Source: Desulfobacteraceae bacterium
GTDB taxonomy: Bacteria; Desulfobacterota; Desulfobacteria; Desulfobacterales; RPRI01
Direction: 5' to 3'
Assembly: GCA_011391695.1 (NCBI GenBank)
Contig: JAABQB010000017.1
Span: 1 to 54,673, forward strand
Length of the DNA stretch: 54,673 nucleotides
The position numbers and the translations under genes were made by a program. This document shows, in pieces, positions 7,230-16,535 of this stretch. The notes beneath the pieces are model-generated. The model was not told the DNA's origin, did not search any database, and was given only the letters and a program-made list of their open reading frames with translations. Each line of letters starts with the position of its first letter. Within the stretch, counting starts at the first letter, position 1.

Positions 7230-10200
7230 GTTCCGTGTATCCCTTCCCGTTTTTTCTTTTATGATTGTTGTTTGCCTGATAGGAGCGCCCGGCGGGCATG
7301 CAGACAGTTTCAACCGCGCCGTAACCCAGAAGCTCCTTGACTTCCCTTCTGAGCAGAGAGCCCGCCTTGATCCTGATTGTATCGGGAAGAGCTACTATCA
7401 CATCCGTTTTCCCCGGATCTCTTAAATGAATGAAACCGGGGCTTGCACCGGGGTATTTCATAAAAATATTGTTAAGCTTTATCAGGGAATCCCTGTCGGA
7501 TCTCTTTATATCGATATTGAAATGGACTTCGTCCGTCCATGTCTCTTCCGCTTTCTCAAAAAGAACAATCGTATCGGCAAGGACTTTGAGTGATTTTTCA
7601 TCCTTCTGCACCTTTCCCTGGATGATAACAGGATTCTCGCCGGCAAGAAGACTGCTCACCGAATCGTAAACGGAAGGGAAAACGGTTGTTTCAATGGCGC
7701 CGTTCATGTCTTCCGTAACGACATATGCCATGGAATCCCCTTTCCTTGTCTTGATGATTTTCGAGTTTATGATGATTCCGCCGAATCTTGCTATTTCACC
7801 GTCTTTCATCTCTTTAATAGAAAGGGAATCGGTGTTCGTATATCTCGCAAGCAGTTCTTCATATTTGTTCAGCGGGTGCCCCGTGATATAAAAACCGAGA
7901 TATTCCTTTTCGAAGGCAAGGAGTTCCTTTTCATCCCATTCATCGATTTCAGGCATCAGCGGAATATCTGGATGAACTTCATTCTCTTTCGGAGCCCCGA
8001 AGAGTCCGATCTGGGGGCTGTTTTTTTCCCTCTGAACCCTCTGTCCGTATTCAACGGCATCATCAAGGGAAGCCGTCATCCTTGAACGGTAGTCTCCCGT
8101 TGAATCGAAGGCGCCGCACTTTATGAGGCTCTCTATTACGCGCTTGTTTACTTTTTTCGAGTCAACCCGCTCGCAAAAGTCAAAAATGGAAGAGAATTTT
8201 TTCTCTTTTCTTGCTTCGATAACCGCCTCGATGGCGCCCTCCCCGACATTTTTTACCGCAACGAGACCGAATCTTATCTTCTGCCCGCTTACGGAAAATT
8301 CCCTCTCGCTTTCATTTATATCAGGAGGAAGAATCTGTATCCCCTGACTGCCGCATTCCGCAATGTACTTGACCACGCTGTCGGTTGAGTTCATTTCACT
8401 TGTAAGAAGCGAGGCCATTAACTCAACAGGATAGTGCGCCTTCAGATATGCCGTCCGGTAAGCAATAAGGGCATATGCAGCGCTGTGTGACTTGTTGAAT
8501 CCGTAACCGCCGAATTTGTCTATCAGGGAAAAAAGCCTGTCGGCCTCTTCTTTCAAAACACCGTTTGCCGTAGCCCCGTTTACGAACCTCTCTCTCTGGG
8601 AGGCCATAATCTCCGTGATCTTCTTGCCCATTGCCTTGCGAAGATCGTCCGCTTCAGCCATGGAATATCCGGCAAGCACGCTCGCAATCTTCATTACCTG
8701 TTCCTGATATACGATAACTCCGTAAGTCTCCTTCAGGATAGGCTCAAGCTGGGGGACGGAATATTCCACCGATTTCCTGCCGTGTTTTCTCTCCACATAA
8801 TCATCTATCATCCCGCTCTCAATGGGACCGGGCCTGTAAAGGGCAACAAGAGCCGTAATATCTTCAAAGTTTTCGGGCATAACCCTTTTGAGCAGATCCT
8901 TCATCCCCTTGCTTTCAAGCTGAAACACCCCCGTGGTATCTCCAGCCGATAGAAGCCGGTACGTCTGTTCATCATCAAGTCTGAGGTTCCCAATATCGGG
9001 AGGATTTTTACCCTGTCCTGAGATAAGGGAGAGGGCTTTTTCTATAACTGTGAGGTTGCGAAGCCCCAGGAAATCGAATTTGACAAGACCGATCTTTTCA
9101 ACCCTTTTCATATCGAACTGGGTTACAAACTCACCATTTTTGCCCCTGTACAGAGGGAGATACTCTTCAAGGGGTTTGTCAGCAATTACGACTCCTGCCG
9201 CGTGTGTTGATGCGTGGCGGGGAAGCCCTTCAAGCGTCCTGCAGATGCTTATCAGCTCAGCAATATCAGGCCTGTTTTCAGCCAGCTCCTCAATTCTAGG
9301 CTCCTGCTTCAAGGCATCATCCAGGCTTATCTTCAATACATCGGGAACCAGTTTGGCTATTTCATCAACTTCACGCAGGGGTATATCAAGCGCTCGTCCG
9401 ACATCCCTTATGACGGCTCTCGGTTTCATTGAACCGAAGGTGGTAATCTGCGCGACCCTCTCTTCACCATATTTATCAACAACATATTTTAAAACCTTCT
9501 CACGGCCGTTTATGCAGAAATCGACATCTATATCAGGCATGCTCTTTCTGGCGGGGTTCAGAAAGCGTTCAAAGATGAGTCCGTGTTCAATCGGGTCAAG
9601 GTCTGTAATTCCGAGGGAATATGCCACAAGGCTTCCCGCGGCAGAACCTCGTCCGGGACCGACAGGAATATTGTTTTCCTTCGCATAACTTATGAAGTCG
9701 GCGACAATGAGAAAATAGCCCGAAAAACCCATCGATGTCAGAACGTTCATTTCATGTTCAAGACGCTCCCGGTACATTTTTTCATCCACAGCCGGATTTT
9801 TCGCTTTTATTTTTATAAGAGTCTTTTCAAATCCCTCTTTTACCCTGATGCCGAGAAGCTCTTCTTCCGTCTGCCCCGGTGAAGTATTAAACCTGGGGAA
9901 ATGATAGGAGTGCAGATCCATCTCAAGGTTACATCTTTTTGCTATATGCACGGTATTTTCGACTGCGTCGGGTGTCGAAGCGAAAAAAGAGGCCATCTCT
10001 TCACCCGACTTGAAATAGAGCTGATCCGTTTCGAATTTAAAGTGAGAAGGATCTTTTATGGTTTTTCCCGTCTGGATGCAAAGGAGAAGCTCATGGGCGC
10101 GCGCATCCTCCTTTTCAAGATAATGGCAGTCGTTTGATGCGACAAGAGGAATTGAAAGCCTTCTGCTCATATCGATCAGGGCTTCGTTTATCTTTTTCTG

Positions 10201-10758
10201 GGCCGCCAATCCGTTGTTCTGCAGTTCGAGAAAGAAATTATCTCCACCGAAAAGATCAAGGTAGCGGCATGCCGCTTCATCCGCTTCCACCGATTTCCCT
10301 TCACCTATCAGTGTCGGTATTTCACCGTGAAGGCATGCCGAAAGGGCGATAATTCCACTGCTGTATTCGGAAAGGAGATCCCTGTCTATGCGGGGCTTAT
10401 AGTAAAAACCTTTTAAGTGAGCTATTGAAACAAGCTTGCACAGGTTTGCGTAACCTTCATTGTTTTCAGCCAGAAGAACAAGATGGGAAAGCCCCCTGTT
10501 GTCCTGGGGAGTTTTGTCGGTAAGCTTTCGCGGGGCAAGATAGCACTCACAGCCTATTATAGGTTTAATATCCGCCTCAAGAGCCTTAAGATAAAATTCG
10601 AGGGCTCCGTACATGGTTCCATGGTCGGTTATGGCCACAGAATCCATTCTGAAATCGCGCACACGGTCAAGAAGATGGTTAATTCTTATTGCACCGTCAA
10701 GAAGACTGTATTGGGTATGCACGTGAAGATGGACAAAAGAAGGAAATGTATCCGGCAT
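7210..10758 (-). CDS. dnaE: DNA polymerase III alpha subunit
   Basis: A 1182-aa replicative polymerase of the DnaE1 class. The PHP domain opens with FVHLHVHTQYSLLDGAIR; the palm carries GPGRGSAAGSLVAYSL and the catalytic PDIDVDFCINGREKV around residues 390-415; the fingers include KMRKAMGKK-like DDLRKAMGKKITEIM and FGGYGFNKSHSAAYALIAY; the C-terminal OB-fold begins near FGGIIINSKIIKTRKGD. Length is normal. It is downstream of guaB across a repeat-filled 153-bp gap and overlaps manC by 20 nt, so manC is probably cotranscribed and coupled. Confidence 0.97.
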   Translation of the reverse strand: MPDTFPSFVHLHVHTQYSLLDGAIRINHLLDRVRDFRMDSVAITDHGTMYGALEFYLKALEADIKPIIGCECYLAPRKLTDKTPQDNRGLSHLVLLAENNEGYANLCKLVSIAHLKGFYYKPRIDRDLLSEYSSGIIALSACLHGEIPTLIGEGKSVEADEAACRYLDLFGGDNFFLELQNNGLAAQKKINEALIDMSRRLSIPLVASNDCHYLEKEDARAHELLLCIQTGKTIKDPSHFKFETDQLYFKSGEEMASFFASTPDAVENTVHIAKRCNLEMDLHSYHFPRFNTSPGQTEEELLGIRVKEGFEKTLIKIKAKNPAVDEKMYRERLEHEMNVLTSMGFSGYFLIVADFISYAKENNIPVGPGRGSAAGSLVAYSLGITDLDPIEHGLIFERFLNPARKSMPDIDVDFCINGREKVLKYVVDKYGEERVAQITTFGSMKPRAVIRDVGRALDIPLREVDEIAKLVPDVLKISLDDALKQEPRIEELAENRPDIAELISICRTLEGLPRHASTHAAGVVIADKPLEEYLPLYRGKNGEFVTQFDMKRVEKIGLVKFDFLGLRNLTVIEKALSLISGQGKNPPDIGNLRLDDEQTYRLLSAGDTTGVFQLESKGMKDLLKRVMPENFEDITALVALYRPGPIESGMIDDYVERKHGRKSVEYSVPQLEPILKETYGVIVYQEQVMKIASVLAGYSMAEADDLRKAMGKKITEIMASQRERFVNGATANGVLKEEADRLFSLIDKFGGYGFNKSHSAAYALIAYRTAYLKAHYPVELMASLLTSEMNSTDSVVKYIAECGSQGIQILPPDINESEREFSVSGQKIRFGLVAVKNVGEGAIEAVIEARKEKKFSSIFDFCERVDSKKVNKRVIESLIKCGAFDSTGDYRSRMTASLDDAVEYGQRVQREKNSPQIGLFGAPKENEVHPDIPLMPEIDEWDEKELLAFEKEYLGFYITGHPLNKYEELLARYTNTDSLSIKEMKDGEIARFGGIIINSKIIKTRKGDSMAYVVTEDMNGAIETTVFPSVYDSVSSLLAGENPVIIQGKVQKDEKSLKVLADTIVLFEKAEETWTDEVHFNIDIKRSDRDSLIKLNNIFMKYPGASPGFIHLRDPGKTDVIVALPDTIRIKAGSLLRREVKELLGYGAVETVCMPAGRSYQANNNHKRKNGKGYTEHVKSKA

Positions 10759-10783
10759 CTTTTATATGACCTGATGGTTTACA

Positions 10784-10914
10784 TGATATCCGAATATCGG
10801 ACATCGAATGTTGAAGATCGAATTTCACTCATTGAATCTATAAATATAGGGATCAGGGGCCAGGGGTCGGGATAAAAACCTTATCCCTGATCCCTGACTA
10901 CCGGTCCCTGATCA
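10784..10914. repeat. Heptamer tract T6 (Y units and inverted X units)
   Basis: Y units (CGAATAT, CGGACAT, CGAATGT) are followed by X units in both orientations: GGATCAG/GGGCCAG on the left face CCCTGAT/CCCTGAC on the right, able to form a hairpin across about 10848-10914. Read on the minus strand, the tract opens with TGATCAGGGA, whose TGA is the guaB stop codon. The hairpin could act as an attenuator between guaB and dnaE, but I see no T-run. Confidence 0.82.
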
Positions 10915-12375
10915 GTCAAGCCTGTAGTTGGGAGCTTCCTTGGTGATTATTACATCATGAACGTGACTTTCACGCAACCCGGCAGCTGTTATTCGAACGA
11001 ACCTCGCCTTTTCCCTCAACTCTTTTATCGTCCGGCAACCGACGTATCCCATTCCGGCTTTCAGCCCTCCGACAAGCTGCAGGATATTCGATGAGAGTGT
11101 CCCCTTGTACGGAACGCGTCCCACAATTCCTTCGGGAACCAGCTTGTCTTCTTCAGTCTGATCTCCCAGGTAGTACCTGTCCCTGCTTCCTGCTTTCATT
11201 GCCTCAATGGAGCCCATGCCCCTGTAAACCTTGTAGCTGCGACCCTGAAAAAAGATTGACTCTCCGGGGCTCTCGTCTGTTCCGGCGAACAATCCGCCTA
11301 TCATGACTACATGGGCTCCCGAACCGATCGCCTTGGTGAGATCCCCTGAAAACTTTATTCCTCCGTCGGCAATCAGCGGCACGCCTGTTTTATCTGAAAC
11401 TTTCCTGCAGTTCATGATTGCCGTTATCTGAGGCACACCTGCGCCGGCTACTATGCGGGTTGTGCAGATGGAACCCGGCCCTATGCCGACCTTTACTCCA
11501 TCGACTCCGGCCTTGACAAGATCGCCGGTTCCCTTTTCGGTTGCGACATTCCCCGCAATAAGTTCCATGTCCTTGAATGCGCTCTTTAAAATCTTGACTG
11601 CCTCAATAACATTCTTAGAATGGCCGTGGGAAGTATCAATAACTATAACATCCGCGCCAGCGGCAAGAAGCTTTTCAGCCCGCTCTTCCATATCAGCCCC
11701 GACACCCACAGCGGCTCCTACCCTGAGCCTTCCCATCCTGTCTTTGCAGGCATTCGGATATTTTTTAATTTTTTCAATATCTTTTATGGTTATCATGCCT
11801 GTAAGACGGCCTTTTTTATCAACAACAAGCAGCTTTTCAATTCTGTGTTTGTGCAGGAGTTTTTTCGATTCCTCCAGCGGAATACCTTCCGATACGGTAA
11901 CAAGGTTATCCTTTGTCATCACATCTTCTATTTTCCTGTCAAGCCTGGTTTCAAAACGCAAATCCCTGTTTGTGACTATTCCGACAAGCTGATCCCCTTT
12001 TGTAACAGGAACACCTGAAATCCTGTACTCCTCCATCAGTTTGAGAACTTCCCACACCTTCTGATCCGGATGAATGGTAACGGGATCCACGATCATGCCG
12101 CTTTCAGATTTTTTAACCTTGTCCACTTCCATGGCCTGATTTTTTATACCCATATTACGGTGTATGAAGCCGATACCACCTTCCCGTGCCAGGCTGATGG
12201 CAGTCTGGGCTTCGGTAACCGTGTCCATGGCGGCGCTGACAATTGGTATGTTTAATTGAAGGTTCTTTGTCAGATATGTCGTTGTATTGACATCCTTAGG
12301 CAAGACATCGGAATAGTTTGGAATAAGCAAGACATCATCAAAAGAATAGGCATCCTCAAGTTCTGCTTTGACCAT
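10912..12375 (-). CDS. guaB: IMP dehydrogenase
   Basis: A 487-aa inosine-5'-monophosphate dehydrogenase, oxidising IMP to XMP with NAD+ in guanine nucleotide synthesis. The barrel starts [17 protein letters not shown]; two CBS motifs occupy about residues 95-205 ([30 protein letters not shown]); the catalytic loop [18 protein letters not shown] holds the nucleophilic Cys near residue 303; [14 protein letters not shown] is the flap. A GGGGAGGAA ribosome site lies 5 nt before the ATG. The TGA stop codon coincides with the start of repeat tract T6. Confidence 0.97.
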   Translation of the reverse strand: MVKAELEDAYSFDDVLLIPNYSDVLPKDVNTTTYLTKNLQLNIPIVSAAMDTVTEAQTAISLAREGGIGFIHRNMGIKNQAMEVDKVKKSESGMIVDPVTIHPDQKVWEVLKLMEEYRISGVPVTKGDQLVGIVTNRDLRFETRLDRKIEDVMTKDNLVTVSEGIPLEESKKLLHKHRIEKLLVVDKKGRLTGMITIKDIEKIKKYPNACKDRMGRLRVGAAVGVGADMEERAEKLLAAGADVIVIDTSHGHSKNVIEAVKILKSAFKDMELIAGNVATEKGTGDLVKAGVDGVKVGIGPGSICTTRIVAGAGVPQITAIMNCRKVSDKTGVPLIADGGIKFSGDLTKAIGSGAHVVMIGGLFAGTDESPGESIFFQGRSYKVYRGMGSIEAMKAGSRDRYYLGDQTEEDKLVPEGIVGRVPYKGTLSSNILQLVGGLKAGMGYVGCRTIKELREKARFVRITAAGLRESHVHDVIITKEAPNYRLD

Positions 12376-12410
12376 GAGTTCCTCCCCTGTTAATTCGTTT
12401 TTCCCCGTAG

Positions 12411-12473
12411 TTCGTAATTCGTACTTCGAACTTCAATGTACGATATTCGATGTTCGATGTACGATATTCGGCT
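12411..12473. repeat. Heptamer tract T7 (family Y)
   Basis: Nine consecutive 7-bp units in perfect phase with variants TTCGTAA, TTCGTAC, TTCGAAC, TTCAATG, TACGATA, TTCGATG and TTCGGCT. It sits upstream of guaB, between its ribosome site and the divergent yrdC gene, so it is within the guaB leader or promoter region. Confidence 0.88.
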
Positions 12474-12609
12474 TTTTACATTCTATCATATTGAATTTAT
12501 TGCACAGCAAAATGAATGCCGGATCCAAAAGTGACTAATGCAGACGCTCAAATTTTTATATCCGAATAGCAGAAGGGGCTTTCTTAAGCAATCATTATTT
12601 GCCTTTACC

Positions 12610-12638
12610 TTGACAAGTAAACAGAACACATACTAAAA
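12610..12638 (+). promoter_or_regulatory. Possible promoter of the yrdC-like gene
   Basis: A perfect TTGACA at 12610-12615 is followed, after about 17 bp, by CTAAAA at 12633-12638. The -35 box is ideal but the -10 is poor, so this is tentative. It is about 70 bp upstream of the ATG at 12709, and it is the best promoter-like match in the divergent region 12474-12708. Confidence 0.3.
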
Positions 12639-12708
12639 GAGTCCGTGTTTTTCAGCAATAGAGGGAGTTTTGGAATAATTTTATTCTTAACAGGTTATCG
12701 TTCAAATT

Positions 12709-13317
12709 ATGCTGATCGAAATAAACCCGGATAATCCGCAACTACGCCTGATCAGGAAGGTCTCTGAAGTCCTTATCAAGAAGGATGGTATTATCGCCTA
12801 TCCGACGGACACTTTCTATGGAATAGGCTGTGACATAATGAACAAAAAGGCGATTGAAAAAATATACCTTCTCAAACAGAGGGATAAGAACAGGCCTTTC
12901 AGCTTCATATGCTCAGGGCTTAAAAATATCAGTGATTACGCCAAAGTATCAAACTACGCCTACAAGACAATGAAGCGTCTTCTCCCCGGACCATATACCT
13001 TCATTCTTGAAGGTTCGAAACTTGTTCCGAAGATAATGCTGACAAACCGCAAAACGGCAGGGATAAGGGTGCCGAACAATAAAATATGTCTTGCGCTTGT
13101 TGAAGAGATCGGGAATCCAATAATAACAACAAGCGCCACAATGCCTGACGGCACTGTTTTTGATAATCCTTCCCTGATCCATGACTACTTCGGCTCAAGA
13201 ATCGATGTTGTAATAGACGGGGGTCCGGTTCCTGGTCAACCATCAAGCGTTGTTTCACTGATCGATGATATTCCTCAAATAATCAGGGAAGGTATCGGAG
13301 ATATAACTCTTCTTTGA
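12709..13317 (+). CDS. YrdC/Sua5/YciO-family protein
   Basis: A 202-aa YrdC-fold protein. The ATP/RNA-binding fold shows IIAYPTDTFYGIGCDIMNKKAIEKIYLLKQRDKNRPFS at about residues 28-66, then LLPGPYTFIL and the conserved GNPIITTSA. The family includes the threonylcarbamoyl-AMP synthases TsaC/Sua5 for tRNA t6A and the less understood YciO. The KQRDKNRPFSF form and the length are more like YciO. No C-terminal Sua5 domain is present. It is a lone plus-strand gene, convergent with sppA across tract T8, which begins 7 nt after the stop codon. Confidence 0.85.
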   Translation: MLIEINPDNPQLRLIRKVSEVLIKKDGIIAYPTDTFYGIGCDIMNKKAIEKIYLLKQRDKNRPFSFICSGLKNISDYAKVSNYAYKTMKRLLPGPYTFILEGSKLVPKIMLTNRKTAGIRVPNNKICLALVEEIGNPIITTSATMPDGTVFDNPSLIHDYFGSRIDVVIDGGPVPGQPSSVVSLIDDIPQIIREGIGDITLL

Positions 13318-13324
13318 AAACAGA

Positions 13325-13387
13325 ATATCGTACATCGAATTTCGAAGTACGATATACGATATTCGATGTACGAACTTCGATGTACGG
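13325..13387. repeat. Heptamer tract T8 (family Y)
   Basis: Nine 7-bp units in phase, all but the last ending in CGA or CGT (ATATCGT, ACATCGA, ATTTCGA, AGTACGA, TATACGA, TATTCGA, TGTACGA, ACTTCGA, TGTACGG). It fills the gap between the convergent yrdC-like and sppA genes. No classical terminator hairpin is evident for either gene. Confidence 0.88.
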
Positions 13388-13402
13388 TTTTTATGCGAGG
13401 TA

Positions 13403-14296
13403 TCAAATAGGGGATTTTAGAATATAACCGACATGAAATTCCGGGTTTGCGACGCGGTTGACTATTTTCATGATGGAAGATTCGATTAAATAATCCAGGA
13501 ATGAAATATCTGCTTTTCTTGAATAAACCGCGGATATCTTACCTTTAATTCCTCCCATCCTGCCGGCCCACTCGATTGCATCTTCAATATTTCCAAGACG
13601 GTCAACAAGACCCAGTGATTTGGCATCTTCACCTGTAATAATCCGTCCGTCCGCGACAGATCTTACTTTTGCCGGATCCATCTTGCGCCCCTCCGCAACG
13701 GCGGCAACAAACTGCCTGTGCGTACTGTCCACAAAATCCTGAAGCAGCTTTTTTTCTCTTTCAGTCATTTTGCGGACGGGAGATCCCATGTCTTTGAACT
13801 CCCCGCTTTTAACAATAACCGGGTACAAACCGATCTTCTGCAAAATCTCTTCAAAATTTGTATATCCTATTATAACACCTATGCTCCCGGTTATTGTGCC
13901 GGGATTTGCCATTATACCGTCCGTACCGGCCGCCACGTAATATCCCCCGGATGCCGCTACAGCGCCCATGGATGCAATAATTTTCTTTTCCACGACCGTT
14001 TTTCTGACTTCCCTGTATATTTCCTGAGCAGGTCCCACGACACCCCCCGGCGAATCTATTCTTAGAACTATCGCCTTGATGGAATCGTCCTCCCGGTATT
14101 TCCTGATATTGCGGATTGTATCCCCGGCATCAGTAATTATGCCCGATATCTCAACTACCCCGACTTTCTCCCCCATATTAAAATCGGATTCCCGTGTTCC
14201 AAGAAAAATAAGCGTGGAGATACCTATGATCGCGGCAGCAAATATAGAAGAAGATACAAGAATGAAAAACAGATATGGATGCCTTCGTGAAAACAT
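13403..14296 (-). CDS. sppA: Signal peptide peptidase SppA (short form)
   Basis: A 297-aa inner-membrane serine peptidase that degrades leftover signal peptides. An N-terminal anchor spans about residues 8-32 (YLFFILVSSSIFAAAIIG). The S49 core has RIDSPGGVVGPAQEIYREV, then MGAVAASGGYYVAAGTD, where the Ser of ASGGY is the nucleophile. The Lys of the Ser/Lys dyad is expected in the region following IGVIIGYTNFEEI, where a candidate lies in VKSGEFKDMGSP. It follows rpsA on the same strand, separated by a probable terminator. Confidence 0.93.
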   Translation of the reverse strand: MFSRRHPYLFFILVSSSIFAAAIIGISTLIFLGTRESDFNMGEKVGVVEISGIITDAGDTIRNIRKYREDDSIKAIVLRIDSPGGVVGPAQEIYREVRKTVVEKKIIASMGAVAASGGYYVAAGTDGIMANPGTITGSIGVIIGYTNFEEILQKIGLYPVIVKSGEFKDMGSPVRKMTEREKKLLQDFVDSTHRQFVAAVAEGRKMDPAKVRSVADGRIITGEDAKSLGLVDRLGNIEDAIEWAGRMGGIKGKISAVYSRKADISFLDYLIESSIMKIVNRVANPEFHVGYILKSPI

Positions 14297-14311
14297 TTTT
14301 CTCTCCGAATA

Positions 14312-14362
14312 AAAACAGTAGGCTGTAGGCTTTTAGCCTATAGACTATTAGCCTACAGCCTA
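14312..14362 (-). terminator. Probable rho-independent terminator of rpsA
   Basis: On the minus strand a perfect 13-bp stem, TAGGCTGTAGGCT with AGCCTACAGCCTA, surrounds an 18-nt loop and is followed by CTGTTTTTATT. It lies 42 nt after the rpsA stop and before sppA. The stem and its flank are built of repeated AGCCTA words, so it may itself be part of a repeat family. Confidence 0.6.
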
Positions 14363-14403
14363 AACACCTGCAGCCTATCCACCTGAGCAGCTACCAGGAA
14401 ATA

Positions 14404-16242
14404 TTATTCCCCGTTTAATTTTTCCTGGAGATTTTCCCGCAGCATTTCTCCGAAAGTAGAAGTGGCAGGCTTCATGTTGTTGATATATTCCGTCAGGATA
14501 CCCTGTTCATCATCCAACTGAAGGCGTTTTATGGAAAGACCGATTCTTCTTTCAACGCTGTTAATGTTCATAACCTTCGCGGTCAAGGCATCCCCGACAT
14601 TGAATTTTCCAACCGGTGTTTTGATCTTCTCCTTGCTGATTTCGGAAACATGCACCAGCCCCTCAATTCCTTCCTCAAGCTCGACAAAAATCCCGAAATC
14701 TGTGACATTCGTTATCGTCCCGGTTATCTCTTTTCCTACTTTGTAACGATCACTCACTGTTTCCCAGGGATCTTTCTGAAGCTGCTTGATTCCCAGGGAG
14801 AATCTTTCGTTTTCCTTCTCGATTGCAAGCACTATGGCCTGTATCACATCCCCTTTTTTATAAAGCTCCGAAGGATGCTTTATGCGCTTTGTCCAGGAGA
14901 TATCTGATATATGAACAAGGCCGTCAATGCCTTCATCAATTCCCACAAAAATTCCGAAATCGGTTATATTTTTAACTTTTCCTTCTATTGTTGTTCCAAC
15001 AGGATAATTTTCACTTATCACATCCCATGGATTCGGAACCACCTGCTTTACGCCAAGAGAAATTCGCCTGTTTTCGGGTTTAATATCAAGAACAATCGCT
15101 TCGATAGCCTCTCCGACAGACACGACTTTGGAAGGATGGCGGATCTTGCGTGTCCACGACATTTCGGAAACATGGATAAGGCCTTCGATACCCTCCTCCA
15201 GTTCGACAAAAGCGCCGTAATCGGTAAGGCTTACCACTTTGCCTGTTACCCGGGAACCGATTGCATATTTTTCAGAAGCAGTCAGCCATGGGTCGCCCGT
15301 CAGCTGTTTCATTCCGAGTGAGACTCTTTCCTTCTCGTGATCAATGCTGAGGATCTTGACTTTTATCCTGTCACCGACCGCAAACATTTCAGCGGGATGC
15401 TTGACCCTGCCCCACGAAATATCCGTTATATGAAGAAGTCCGTCCACACCGCCAAGGTCAACGAATACACCGTACTCGGTAATATTTTTAACAAATCCTT
15501 CGATAACTTTATTTTCATGAATTGCCGAAAGGGTGGCGGATCTTTTGGACTCGCGATCCTGCTCAAGAATGGCTCTTCTGGAAAGGACAACGTTGCTCCT
15601 TTTCCGGTTGTATTTTAATATCTTGAAAGTAAACGTCTTGCCTACAAGTTCATCGAGGTTTCTTATCGGCCGCAGATCCGCCTGCGAACCGGGCAGGAAT
15701 GCCTGAACTCCGATATCAACAGAAAAACCGCCCTTAACACGGCTCAATATTACGCCATCGACGACCCCGTCATCGTCATGAGCCTTCTTTATGTCATCCC
15801 AGACTTTGACCTTCTCGGCTTTTTCTTTGGAAAGGACGACACGCTCTTCCTCGTCATCCCACCATTCCACCATAACTTCAACCGTGTCATCAATTTTGGC
15901 GGTTATGTTGCCGTTTTCTTCCCTGAATTCGTTAATCCTAATCTGTCCTTCAGATTTATAGCCAATATCAACAAGAACATAATCCTTGTCTATCGATATT
16001 ATTCTGCCTGTAACAACTTCTCCCTCCTGAAAACGTTTAAAGCTCTCGTCGTACATGCCCATCAGCTCTTCCATGCTGTCATTACGGCCTTTTACATCTT
16101 CAGATAATTTAACTTCCGATGACTCAGGTTTTAATACAGCATCATGCAGCTTGTCATTCACGGACTCTTTCATCGCTTCAGAATCGGACAAACCTTTTTG
16201 TGTTGGATTCTCGTTTGTATCGCCTTTAACCAGATTTTCCAT
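14404..16242 (-). CDS. rpsA: 30S ribosomal protein S1
   Basis: A 612-aa ribosomal S1 with six S1 RNA-binding domains: about residues 75-145 (VVTGRIISIDKDYVLVDIG), 160-230 (VVDGVILSRVKGGFSVDIG), 245-320 (IEGFVKNITEYGVFVDLGG), 330-405, 417-490 and 504-575 (GTITNVTDFGIFVELEEG). Domains 3-6 are the best conserved, as usual. The N-terminal 60 residues before domain 1 are acidic and polar, somewhat longer than in E. coli S1. It lies downstream of cmk, the widespread cmk-rpsA order. Confidence 0.95.
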   Translation of the reverse strand: MENLVKGDTNENPTQKGLSDSEAMKESVNDKLHDAVLKPESSEVKLSEDVKGRNDSMEELMGMYDESFKRFQEGEVVTGRIISIDKDYVLVDIGYKSEGQIRINEFREENGNITAKIDDTVEVMVEWWDDEEERVVLSKEKAEKVKVWDDIKKAHDDDGVVDGVILSRVKGGFSVDIGVQAFLPGSQADLRPIRNLDELVGKTFTFKILKYNRKRSNVVLSRRAILEQDRESKRSATLSAIHENKVIEGFVKNITEYGVFVDLGGVDGLLHITDISWGRVKHPAEMFAVGDRIKVKILSIDHEKERVSLGMKQLTGDPWLTASEKYAIGSRVTGKVVSLTDYGAFVELEEGIEGLIHVSEMSWTRKIRHPSKVVSVGEAIEAIVLDIKPENRRISLGVKQVVPNPWDVISENYPVGTTIEGKVKNITDFGIFVGIDEGIDGLVHISDISWTKRIKHPSELYKKGDVIQAIVLAIEKENERFSLGIKQLQKDPWETVSDRYKVGKEITGTITNVTDFGIFVELEEGIEGLVHVSEISKEKIKTPVGKFNVGDALTAKVMNINSVERRIGLSIKRLQLDDEQGILTEYINNMKPATSTFGEMLRENLQEKLNGE

Positions 16243-16350
16243 GAAAAGAAAGTACCCCCTTGCCTATTTGATCGCTATCCCTTAGATATATAGCTTCTTG
16301 TAACTTGGGTTCAGTATCAGACTATTTTTTAAAAGACAATCTTATTTTTT

Positions 16351-16443
16351 GGCTCTTCTCCCAATTAGTTGAGTGAAAGGGGTCCAGGATTCGAGGATTC
16401 AAGGGTTCAAGTGTTCAAGTATTTGTTTTCTAATGATTTTATC
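16351..16443. repeat. Dispersed repeat R, copy 1, with an octamer run
   Basis: The segment from GGCTCTTCTCCCAATTAG through AAGGGGTCCAGGATT to GTTTTCTAATGATTTTATC recurs, diverged, at 35945-36044. In this copy the middle is a run of 8-bp units (GATTCGAG, GATTCAAG, GGTTCAAG, TGTTCAAG). Another octamer run on the other strand near 16510-16528 begins about 10 nt after the cmk stop. The remaining part of 16243-16535 shows nothing else. Confidence 0.7.
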
Positions 16444-16535
16444 TTCTGATTTTATCTTCGGCTTTCAGCATCCTCTCAACCTCCCCGATATCTCTTGCGA
16501 AGTTCTGACGAGCTTGAATCCTTGAACCCATTTCA

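Noticed and set aside
7230-7313. N-terminal extension of manC to 7313
   Set aside because: The 28 extra residues are out of family and overlap the dnaE 3' end by a further 84 nt; the conserved start is MSKAKHNVYPV.
8933-9688. A 251-codon plus-strand open frame
   Set aside because: It is antisense to dnaE, Ser/Arg-rich, and has no recognisable motif.
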